Assembly (NCBI GenBank): GCA_002713365.1
Contig: PASR01000008.1
Location: forward strand, 334,363 to 398,362
Length of the DNA stretch: 64,000 bases
Direction of reading: 5' to 3'
Source of the DNA: Rhodospirillaceae bacterium
GTDB taxonomy: Bacteria > Pseudomonadota > Alphaproteobacteria > UBA6615
Numbering within the stretch: the first letter of the stretch is position 1; every line of letters begins with the position of its first letter. The notes beneath the pieces were generated by a model. The model worked only from the letters and a program-made list of their open reading frames with translations. It made no database searches and was not told where the DNA came from. The position numbers and the translations under genes were made by a program. Below are positions 55,973 to 64,000 of this stretch, in pieces.

Positions 55973-56530
55973 GTGTCGATCATTGAAATAACCCCTGATG
56001 TATATGACGTCGATATAGGTTTGACTTATGCTACAAATCAAAATTTTACAGGAAAACCAATATATGCTTCATCACATTGTTATCTTCACCAAGACGCAGC
56101 AAAAAAGCTTGAGAAAGCTATAGAGCTAGTGAAACAATTTGATTTGCGAATAAGAATTTTTGATTGTTTGCGCCCGACTGAAGCTCAATGGATGCTGTGG
56201 CGTCATACGCCAGATCCCGACTTCTTAGCCCACCCCGCTAATGGCTCGCCCCATAGTAGAGGAGTTGCTATTGACTTAAGTTTATCAGATAAATCTGGTA
56301 AATTGTTGAATATGGGCACTACATTTGATGAGTTTACAAATTTATCTCATCACGGAGCGATAAATATATCGCTGGAAGCGCAGCGCAATCGTTTCTTTTT
56401 ATTAGGTATCATGACAACTGCTGGTTGGGATTTTTATAATAATGAATGGTGGCATTATCAATTATTTGATGCTCGCAATTATCCGCTTATTCATGATAAA
56501 GATTTAGAAAAGAGTATGATGGAGAATTAG
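55973..56530 (+). CDS. D-alanyl-D-alanine dipeptidase (VanX/DdpX family)
   Basis: 185 aa; SPHSRGVAIDLSL (SxHxxGxAxD) and NEWWHYQL (ExxWH-type) metal site. Confidence 0.85.
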   Translation: MSIIEITPDVYDVDIGLTYATNQNFTGKPIYASSHCYLHQDAAKKLEKAIELVKQFDLRIRIFDCLRPTEAQWMLWRHTPDPDFLAHPANGSPHSRGVAIDLSLSDKSGKLLNMGTTFDEFTNLSHHGAINISLEAQRNRFFLLGIMTTAGWDFYNNEWWHYQLFDARNYPLIHDKDLEKSMMEN

Positions 56531-56534
56531 TTTA

Positions 56535-57569
56535 GTGAATAAAATTAGTGTGAATCGCCTTATAGCTAAAATTGGGTGTTCTTTTCTAATAATGCTTTCT
56601 ACCTTGCACTCGGCACAAGCTGGGGAGTCAGCTGTAATATTAATGTATCATCGATTTGGTGAAAGTGTGCATCCATCAACAAATATAGGAATTGATCAGT
56701 TCGAAGCACATATTGAAGAACTTCAAGTCGGTGGCTACTCAGTCCTTCCTATTCCTGATATTCTGTCCGCAATTAATGAAGACCAGCCACTTCCAGATAA
56801 AACGATAGGAATTACAATTGATGATGCGTATTTATCAGTTTACAAAGAAGCATGGCCCCGCCTAAGACGAGCAAATTTTCCTTTCACATTGTTTATCGCA
56901 ACAGACGCAATAGATCGCAAGTTCGACGGGTATATGAACTGGGAGCAAGTCCGTGAGTTGCAAGCTTCCGGTGTTACCATTGGAAGTCAAACGGCTTCCC
57001 ATCTGCATATGTCGGCAAACCAGACGGACCGAAATAGAGAAGACATTCAAACATCAAATACCCGTTTTAAGAATGAAACCGGAGTTAAACCTTCTTTATT
57101 TGCTTATCCATTCGGTGAAGCCAGCATAAAAGTTCAAAATATTGTAAAAGAAGCTGGGTTCACGCATGCGTTTGGCCAGCACTCAGGAGCCCTAAATGCC
57201 TCCTCTGATAAATATTACATGCCACGTTTTGCTTTAAATGAGAGTTTTGGTGGGATAAAAAGATTTAGATTAATATCAAATGTATTAGGAATAAATTATA
57301 CCGATTTATCTCCGTTAAACCCAACATTGGAAGAAAACCCTCCGCTATTTGGTTTCACTTTAAAAAAAGAAGCAGAACATATTAAAAACATAACTTGCTA
57401 TTCAGGAAACCAGGGTAAATTGCTAATGCAACGTCTTGGGCCACGTGTTGAAGTTCGCCTGGCTCATAGATTTCGTCCGGGAAGGGCCCGGATAAACTGT
57501 ACCGCGCCAACTCCTAGTGGAAGTTGGAGATGGTTTGGTATGCTGTATTATGTTCCGAAAACACTATAA
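56535..57569 (+). CDS. exported polysaccharide deacetylase family protein
   Basis: 344 aa; signal peptide, VILMYHRFGES, IGITIDDAYLSVYKEAWP, QTASHLHM; additional C-terminal domain. Confidence 0.87.
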   Translation: MNKISVNRLIAKIGCSFLIMLSTLHSAQAGESAVILMYHRFGESVHPSTNIGIDQFEAHIEELQVGGYSVLPIPDILSAINEDQPLPDKTIGITIDDAYLSVYKEAWPRLRRANFPFTLFIATDAIDRKFDGYMNWEQVRELQASGVTIGSQTASHLHMSANQTDRNREDIQTSNTRFKNETGVKPSLFAYPFGEASIKVQNIVKEAGFTHAFGQHSGALNASSDKYYMPRFALNESFGGIKRFRLISNVLGINYTDLSPLNPTLEENPPLFGFTLKKEAEHIKNITCYSGNQGKLLMQRLGPRVEVRLAHRFRPGRARINCTAPTPSGSWRWFGMLYYVPKTL

Positions 57570-57579
57570 AAATTTCGCA

Positions 57580-58584
57580 CTAGCTAGCTGAGGATAGACT
57601 AGGTTCAACCCTAACTGATCTACTTTCAAGCTGTGTTGTTTCTAACTCTTCTAAACGATCAGCCCGTAAAATTTTTCTAATAGTTTGAACATAAACATCG
57701 CGATGTTCTGAATAAGCTTGCAAGGTTCCAACTAAATGATAAGGATTTAATACTAAGTTTTTCACTCTCATATCTGCACGAAGAAGTCTAAAATCTCTAT
57801 AAGCAGAGTGAATGTTTAAGTTTCGAGCATAACTACGTACACTATCAATTAGAGAAGGAAATGATTTTACCTCATACTTACCGCTGCGCCTCTTAGGAAC
57901 CATACCAAAGCCCTTATCCCAAGTTCTTTGACCAAACAAAGCATTCCCCTTTATTGCAAACCTTGATCGACCCCACCCACTTTCCTGCGCTGCTTGGGCA
58001 AGAGCAAGGGCAGGTGATACAGCATCAACCCGATTAAGTAATTCAGTTATATTACCTGGGGTTACATCGTAACTTTTTGAAAGATTATACAACCATTTGC
58101 TTTGTACATCATTTATCTCTTGGCCAGCCAGCAGCGTGCTTTGAAGTAGCTCTAATTTTACACGATCCGCCAGAATTTCCTCATTCACTTTTAAAATGAG
58201 TGGCAATAGAGCTCTGAAAAAAGTTTGTTTTAATTCGCTAACCTCTGAAACCAATTTAAGGTCTGCTGGAAGCGTATCCGCAAATAACCTTGGAACACTT
58301 TGTTTGCCGTTTCGAACTGCCCTAAGTTCAAAAGAAGCAGCGCTAAACCTATCTCTAAGCTGCTCTACTGTGTTAATAAGCCTAATTGATGTTTTATCTT
58401 CTTCAATATTACTTATAGCTAACTGCTGAACATCAGATACAGCAATACTGAGGTCAGCAGATTTCTTTTCCATTACCTTATTAAGGTCATTAGAAACAGC
58501 AGTCGCCGCACCATAAACTATTATGGCGACCACAGTTACAAAACCTGCAGCTGCAAGCTGGTAATTCTTAAACCTATTCATCAC
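57580..58584 (-). CDS. Bax-like glucosaminidase-domain protein
   Basis: 334 aa; ALAQAAQESGWGRSRFAIKGNALFGQRTWDKGFGM. Confidence 0.85.
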   Translation of the reverse strand: MMNRFKNYQLAAAGFVTVVAIIVYGAATAVSNDLNKVMEKKSADLSIAVSDVQQLAISNIEEDKTSIRLINTVEQLRDRFSAASFELRAVRNGKQSVPRLFADTLPADLKLVSEVSELKQTFFRALLPLILKVNEEILADRVKLELLQSTLLAGQEINDVQSKWLYNLSKSYDVTPGNITELLNRVDAVSPALALAQAAQESGWGRSRFAIKGNALFGQRTWDKGFGMVPKRRSGKYEVKSFPSLIDSVRSYARNLNIHSAYRDFRLLRADMRVKNLVLNPYHLVGTLQAYSEHRDVYVQTIRKILRADRLEELETTQLESRSVRVEPSLSSAS

Positions 58585-58696
58585 AAATCTTATTTTTAAG
58601 CTTACCTAGTTAATCATCTATTCGTGATTTAATATAGAAGCTTAGCAAAACCGTCTACTAACGATCTGCATACACCCCCCCTAAACACGCCGTTTC

Positions 58697-59251
58697 TTAA
58701 GGAACGGCTTGCACTTCCTGAACCTCTGGTACGTAGTGACGCAATAGGTTTTCAATACCCATTTTAAGCGTAACCGTCGAGCTCGGACAACCTGAACACG
58801 CTCCCTGCATGTGAAGGTAGACAACCCCCTCCTCAAACCCATGAAATACTATATCTCCGCCATCCATTGCAACCGCTGGACGAACCCGAGTATCAAGAAG
58901 CTCAACTATCTGTGACACAATATTTTCATTGTCACCTTCTCCGCTAGCATGAACCGACCCAACTATCTCATTAATCACGGGCTCTCCTGAGGTGAAATGC
59001 TCCATTATAGCGCCCAAGACAGACGGTTTCAAAACCTGCCAATCAATATCCGCTGATTTTGTAACCGTTATAAAGTCTGCTCCTAAAAACACTCCTGAAA
59101 CATTGGGCACACCAAACAACCGTATAGCCAAAGGAGAATCTACAGCTGCCTCTACATTAGGATAGTCTGCGGTACCCGTAGCAATAACTTCTTTACCTGG
59201 CAAAAACTTTAAAGTCGCAGGGTTTGGAGTTTCTTCGGTCTGTATAAACAC
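58697..59251 (-). CDS. nfuA: NfuA-type Fe-S cluster scaffold/carrier
   Basis: 184 aa; N-terminal MFIQTEETPNPATLKFLPG and C-terminal NifU domain VYLHMQGACSGCPSSTVTLKMGIENLL. Confidence 0.92.
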   Translation of the reverse strand: MFIQTEETPNPATLKFLPGKEVIATGTADYPNVEAAVDSPLAIRLFGVPNVSGVFLGADFITVTKSADIDWQVLKPSVLGAIMEHFTSGEPVINEIVGSVHASGEGDNENIVSQIVELLDTRVRPAVAMDGGDIVFHGFEEGVVYLHMQGACSGCPSSTVTLKMGIENLLRHYVPEVQEVQAVP

Positions 59252-59405
59252 GTCTTATCCTCTCCTGAGCTGGTTTTTATATCAATATAAAACGCTAAAC
59301 CTAAAAGACAGTATAACATCTATAGTATAGATAGAAAAGCATAGCCAAATAATCAAAAACTAACACACATATAGTAATTTCTTAAATCATCTTCAATACG
59401 CAACC

Positions 59406-60440
59406 TTAAGTACTTAGAAATCCAAGTATTTTATGAGCCTCTTTAAGAATCGGCTCGGCAATAGTATTAGCCCTCATCGCTCCATCTTTCAATACACCAT
59501 CAACGTAGCCCGGATCAGCCATAAGCCTTTGCATCTCATTTCCAATAGGGCCTAGCTTCTCAACCGATAAATCAACAAGTTTGTTTTTAAAACTGCTAAA
59601 CTGTGCTCCCTCGAACTGCCCTAGTACTGACACCAGAGATTGTTCTGAAAGAGCGGCATATATCGACAAAAGATTAAAAGCTTCTGGTCGTGCCTTTTCC
59701 TGATCAGGATCAATTTCTTTCCCCTCATTAATCAAAGCAGCGGGCCCCGGCAAAGCTTCTGGATCAGTTTTGGCTTTACGAATTTTCTGCGCAATGGCAT
59801 CTGGGCTATCTGTAAGATTTATACGTGAGTAATCAGAAGGGTCAGACTTAGACATTTTATTAGTACCATCGCGCAAACTCATGACTCGAGTGGCTTCACC
59901 AAAAATCAGCGGCTCAACAATAGGAAAAAAATCTATGCCAAAATCATTATTAAATTTAATGGCAATATCTCGTGTTAACTCTAAATGTTGTTTTTGGTCT
60001 TCTCCTACCGGCACATGGGTTGCTTTATAAGTTAAAATATCTGCAGCCATTAAGTTCGGATAAACATATAGCCCAGTTGAGGCATTTTCACGACGTTTAC
60101 CTGCCTTTTCCTTAAATTGAGTCATCCGATTTAACCACCCCACCCGAGATACACAATTAAATACCCAGGCAAGTTCAGCATGGGCTGATACCTGGCTTTG
60201 GTTAAATATAATGCTATTTGTTGGGTTAATACCGGCGGCAAGAAATGCTGCTGCAACTTCCCGAGTATTTGCAGCTAGCTTCATAGGCTCCTGCCAAACT
60301 GTAACAGCATGCAAATCAACCACACAGTAAAGGCACTCGGAATCATTTTGCAAACGAACAAAGTTACGAATAGCTCCAAGGTAATTACCCAGGTGAAGAT
60401 CACCCGTAGGTTGAACTCCAGAAAAAACACGACGTTTCAT
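59406..60440 (-). CDS. trpS: tryptophanyl-tRNA synthetase
   Basis: 344 aa; [22 protein letters not shown] motif. Confidence 0.97.
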   Translation of the reverse strand: MKRRVFSGVQPTGDLHLGNYLGAIRNFVRLQNDSECLYCVVDLHAVTVWQEPMKLAANTREVAAAFLAAGINPTNSIIFNQSQVSAHAELAWVFNCVSRVGWLNRMTQFKEKAGKRRENASTGLYVYPNLMAADILTYKATHVPVGEDQKQHLELTRDIAIKFNNDFGIDFFPIVEPLIFGEATRVMSLRDGTNKMSKSDPSDYSRINLTDSPDAIAQKIRKAKTDPEALPGPAALINEGKEIDPDQEKARPEAFNLLSIYAALSEQSLVSVLGQFEGAQFSSFKNKLVDLSVEKLGPIGNEMQRLMADPGYVDGVLKDGAMRANTIAEPILKEAHKILGFLST

Positions 60441-60448
60441 AATTTACT

Positions 60449-60471
60449 CCTTGGGGACTAAACCCCTAAGG
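60449..60471 (-). promoter_or_regulatory. Shine-Dalgarno-sequestering hairpin in trpS 5' leader
   Basis: minus strand CCTT(A)GGGG-TTTAGT-CCCCAAGG; the SD AAGGAG lies partly in the 3' arm, 6 nt before ATG. Confidence 0.6.
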
Positions 60472-60525
60472 TAAAATATCTATTAATATCCGCTGCTTAT
60501 CGCTTCAGAAAAGCCTGCCGTCAAG

Positions 60526-62079
60526 TTAACTTCGTTTCTTGCTGAGCATAGAGCACATTTCATTCCAACGCATAACACCCAAAATTTGTAGTAACAGGGC
60601 ATAAACAAAAACCCCAAAAATAACGAGAAAGGCCAATGCAATAATTCCCTGATAAGAACCCGAAGAAAGCCAATAAAATAGCCAAGTAGAAATCTTCCAT
60701 AAAACTATCGCCATAGCTATCGAGGCAAGGCAAGAACCGGCCGCACGAAAAAATAGTCGCTTATCCGGCCTCAGCATCCCGCGACGGTATAGCAAGAATG
60801 CAAGACTTAAAGCATTTATCCATGCCGATATTGCCGCTGCCAAAGCTATACCTACATGTTCCAAAAAAGACATTAATGTTATAGCCAAAAAAACATTTAA
60901 CACACATGCAAAGATGGCAATTTTAACAGGTGTTGAAGTGTCCTCTCTGGCAAAAAAACCAGGTGCTAGTGCTTTAATTAATACATAAGCCGGCATACCA
61001 ATGGCAAATGCAACTAGGGCAGCCGCCGTCGCATTGGTTGCATCACCCCCAAACTCCCCCAGTTGAAATAAAACAGTAATAATGGGGGTGGGCAAAACTA
61101 TCAACGCAGCCATAGCCGGCAACGTCAAAATCAAAGAATATTCGATTGCTCGATTTTGGCTAAGACACGCAGCCTCGGTATCACCAGATTTTAATTGCCG
61201 TGTTAGTAAGGGTAGTAAAGCAACTCCGATCGCCGCACCGACAACTCCCAATGGTAATTGACTAACTCTATCTGCAAAATACAAAAACGATACAGAGCCC
61301 TCAGGTAGCTCAGTAGCTAAACGAACTCCAACTAGGATGTTTATCTGATATACTCCCGCCCCGAGTATACCAGGCAACATTAGTATAAATAATCGACGCA
61401 CCTTAGGGCTAAGAGTTAGTCGTGGCATCCGCGGCAAAAGGCCTGCTCGCAAACAAGCGATTGATAACCAGCCCAACTGACCGAAGCCAGCAATTAAAAC
61501 TGCCCAGCTTAGCGTCTGACCAGGCTTAATGAACCATCCCATCTCAACACCCATAAGCGCTAATATTAAGAATACATTCAATATCAGTGGCGCTGCTGCA
61601 GCTGCAACAAAGCGTTCAAAGGTGTTAAGAATGCCGCTAAACATAGCGGCAATAGAGACAAAAAATAAATAGGGGAAAGTTAAACGAGCGCAATCTACAG
61701 CAAGACTAAATGTCTCTGGGTTTTCACTAAAACCACCAGCAATTAAGCTAATGACTTCCGGCATATATATTTCCACCAAAACACTTATTATAATTAATAA
61801 TAATAACATGAACCCTAATACTTGCCCTGCAAATTCTCGAGCTTTCAGGCGGCCATGGTCATTTAGCTCTCCTGTAAGTATTGGTATGAAAGCAGAATTA
61901 AATGCACCCTCAGCAAATAGCCGTCGAAAAATATTAGGTAGCTGAAGGGCCACAAAAAAAGCGTCTGTAACCTGTCCTGCACCAAGCATGCTTGCGATTA
62001 GAATATCGCGAACAAAACCAAGTACCCGGCTTCCCATGGTCCAACTACCAATTGTAGCGATCGATCTAAAAAGGGCCAT
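60526..62079 (-). CDS. murJ: lipid II flippase MurJ/MviN
   Basis: 517 aa; IATIGSWTMGSRVLGFVRDILIASMLGAGQVTDAFFVALQLPNIFRRLFAEGAFNSAFIPI. Confidence 0.95.
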   Translation of the reverse strand: MALFRSIATIGSWTMGSRVLGFVRDILIASMLGAGQVTDAFFVALQLPNIFRRLFAEGAFNSAFIPILTGELNDHGRLKAREFAGQVLGFMLLLLIIISVLVEIYMPEVISLIAGGFSENPETFSLAVDCARLTFPYLFFVSIAAMFSGILNTFERFVAAAAAPLILNVFLILALMGVEMGWFIKPGQTLSWAVLIAGFGQLGWLSIACLRAGLLPRMPRLTLSPKVRRLFILMLPGILGAGVYQINILVGVRLATELPEGSVSFLYFADRVSQLPLGVVGAAIGVALLPLLTRQLKSGDTEAACLSQNRAIEYSLILTLPAMAALIVLPTPIITVLFQLGEFGGDATNATAAALVAFAIGMPAYVLIKALAPGFFAREDTSTPVKIAIFACVLNVFLAITLMSFLEHVGIALAAAISAWINALSLAFLLYRRGMLRPDKRLFFRAAGSCLASIAMAIVLWKISTWLFYWLSSGSYQGIIALAFLVIFGVFVYALLLQILGVMRWNEMCSMLSKKRS

Positions 62080-62143
62080 ATCAAGGCTAATAAAGGTAAA
62101 TTAGGGCCAGGGAAAGGCAAGGCAGATATATTTTTACTAATTA

Positions 62144-64000
62144 CTATTCAGCTGCCGCCTTTTGCGGGGGATTACCATCATCAGAATCGTGTATTGCCCT
62201 AAGCAATTCATCATGTATTTTTTTTGATCTACCTTTGTGTGTTACCTTCATCCCAAAACCGTCTTTAACATAAAAAACATCTACTGCTCGCTCTCCATAA
62301 GTAGATATTTTAGATGATGATATTTGTAGCGATAGAGAGTATAAAACTCTTGTAACAGAGAATAAAAATCCAGGACGATCTCGCCCGTTAATTTCGATTA
62401 CCGTATGGGTAGCACTTGCTTGATTATCAATGATAACTCGAGGTGCCACGGTAAAGACACGAGTTCGTGCGGCTATAAACATATGTTCAGTCTGAATTTC
62501 ACCAAGCTTTGTCTCACCGGCAATAGACTTTTCAACTTGCAATTCCATACGACTTAATGCTGAGGGCTCATCAAACGCTCGATCATTGAAATCTTGCAAT
62601 CGGAAAACATCCAACGCCATACCTTGGGGAGTAGTAAATATTTTTGCATCAACAACATTGGCACCGACTGCCGCAAATGCTCCAGCAATCAAAGAAAATA
62701 ATCCTGGATGGTCCTGGGTATATATTGTTACTTCTGTGACATCGAGGTCATTAACAACCCGACTCTCAATAGATAAAAGCTTCCCTGAAACTTCCGCGGC
62801 ACGCATCAAATAAGCCTGCCTTACCAAAGTATCAACATCAAATGTCAACCAATATCCAGGATAACCCCTACTTAGGTGAACCTCTATATCTTTTTCTGAC
62901 CAATCATTTAGACGTGCGCGAAGGGACTCCTTAGCAATATCAACACGCCTATTATCGGTATGGTTTAATTGACTGCCAGATAAAACATCCGCAGTAGAAT
63001 AATAAAGTTCACGAAGCAATTCAGCTTTCCAATTATTCCATACAGTTGGCCCAGTCGCGCGCATATCAACTACAGTAAGACAGAGCAATAACCTTAAACG
63101 TTCAAGCGACTGAACCAAATTGGCAAAATCACTAATAGTTTTGCTATCTGACAAATCCCGTTTCTGAGCAACATTACTAAAAGACAAGTGCTGCTTCACC
63201 AGCCATTCAACTGTTTCAGTTTCCTCAGAATTAAGGCCTAGCCGAGGACAAACCTTCCTTGCAACCTGAGCTCCAATTTCTGAATGATTACCCCCCCGCC
63301 CTTTAGCTATATCATGTAAAAGAACAGATACATACAATGCCTTACGTGATCCAACCATGGGTAGGACCTCACTTACTAGGGGATGTTCTGTGCGTCTTTC
63401 TCCCCTTTCTATTGACGCCAACAAACCAATAGCCTGGATAGTATGTTCATCAACTGTATATACGTGGTACATGTCATGCTGGGTCTGACCAACTACTCTA
63501 CCAAAGTCAGGTAAAAATCTTCCTAATACCCCAGCTTCACTCATGCGTGTTAACGCTATTTCAGGTTCATTCTGGGAAGTCATTATTTCTATAAATAATC
63601 GGTTAGCTTCCGGGTCTTTCTGCAGCTTAGTATCTAATTTGCGTAAGTTTTGCGTCATTAGACGTAACGCATGCGGATGTATGTCCAGCCCTTGCTGCTG
63701 TCCAACGTAAAAAAGCCGTATCATAGACAAAGGTTCTCTTTCAAACATCTTATCATCACTAACCGTTAAACGGTCGCGATCCAGACTGAAACCTTGGAGA
63801 TCTCGTGGCAAACCAAAACGTGGCATTTTAATAAAAGGTTTCCTAACGCTATCAGCTTCAATAGAGGCACAAAAAATACGAGTTAGATCTCCAATGTCTT
63901 TAGCTACAAGGTAGTAGTGTTTCATAAACCGTTCTACACCACTAGCTCCTGCGCGATCAGAATAATTCATTCGTTTAGCCAATTTAGACTGCAAATCAAA
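62144..64000 (-). CDS. glnD: bifunctional uridylyltransferase/uridylyl-removing enzyme, partial (N-terminus beyond window)
   Basis: HD domain LLHDIAKGRGGNHSEIGA, two ACT domains at C-terminus; nucleotidyltransferase domain absent because the window ends. Confidence 0.93.
   Translation of the reverse strand, partial: FDLQSKLAKRMNYSDRAGASGVERFMKHYYLVAKDIGDLTRIFCASIEADSVRKPFIKMPRFGLPRDLQGFSLDRDRLTVSDDKMFEREPLSMIRLFYVGQQQGLDIHPHALRLMTQNLRKLDTKLQKDPEANRLFIEIMTSQNEPEIALTRMSEAGVLGRFLPDFGRVVGQTQHDMYHVYTVDEHTIQAIGLLASIERGERRTEHPLVSEVLPMVGSRKALYVSVLLHDIAKGRGGNHSEIGAQVARKVCPRLGLNSEETETVEWLVKQHLSFSNVAQKRDLSDSKTISDFANLVQSLERLRLLLCLTVVDMRATGPTVWNNWKAELLRELYYSTADVLSGSQLNHTDNRRVDIAKESLRARLNDWSEKDIEVHLSRGYPGYWLTFDVDTLVRQAYLMRAAEVSGKLLSIESRVVNDLDVTEVTIYTQDHPGLFSLIAGAFAAVGANVVDAKIFTTPQGMALDVFRLQDFNDRAFDEPSALSRMELQVEKSIAGETKLGEIQTEHMFIAARTRVFTVAPRVIIDNQASATHTVIEINGRDRPGFLFSVTRVLYSLSLQISSSKISTYGERAVDVFYVKDGFGMKVTHKGRSKKIHDELLRAIHDSDDGNPPQKAAAE

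Noticed and set aside
58689-58708. Hairpin GCCGTTCCTTAAGAAACGGC overlapping the nfuA stop codon as terminator
   Set aside because: No downstream U tract (followed by GTGTTTAGGGG); too weak to call.

Overview
The window is an AT-rich bacterial chromosome segment, very probably alphaproteobacterial: it has RegB-type kinase, Irr, MucR, fabI/fabB/fabA next to irr, and rpsT next to dnaA. It is densely coding, with no rRNA, tRNA, CRISPR array, prophage or transposon that I could recognise. Left to right: a RegB/PrrB-like redox histidine kinase; cobT/cobS and a phosphoglycerate-mutase-family phosphatase; a secreted ankyrin protein and a YcgN-like protein; a small accessory metabolic/transport block (DapA-family aldolase, amidohydrolase, two tandem EamA transporters, an orphan ABC ATPase and a TauE/SafE permease); a class A PBP; the collinear replication block dnaA-dnaN-recF-gyrB; rpsT, echA, mutM; ubiE-ubiB, coaBC, a MoeB/ThiF-like gene and an SH3 protein; an irr-rubrerythrin-HdrD-like-DUF3501 module; fabA-fabB-fabI; the translation super-cluster pnp-rpsO-truB-rbfA-infB-ylxR-nusA-rimP; trmB-metK; lnt-corC-ybeY-phoH-miaB; ornithine-lipid genes olsA/olsB; fur and mucR; rimI-tsaB; a VanX-like dipeptidase with a polysaccharide deacetylase; a Bax-like glucosaminidase; nfuA, trpS, murJ and partial glnD. 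Most of this is ordinary core genome. The best second-look items are non-coding: a hairpin that sequesters the trpS Shine-Dalgarno, an Irr-box-like operator upstream of the rubrerythrin/HdrD-like/DUF3501 module, a perfect 18-bp palindrome between irr and fabA, a 20-bp near-palindrome in the metK leader, and inverted repeats upstream of a MucR whose zinc finger appears degenerate. I did not find a clearly new multi-gene system.
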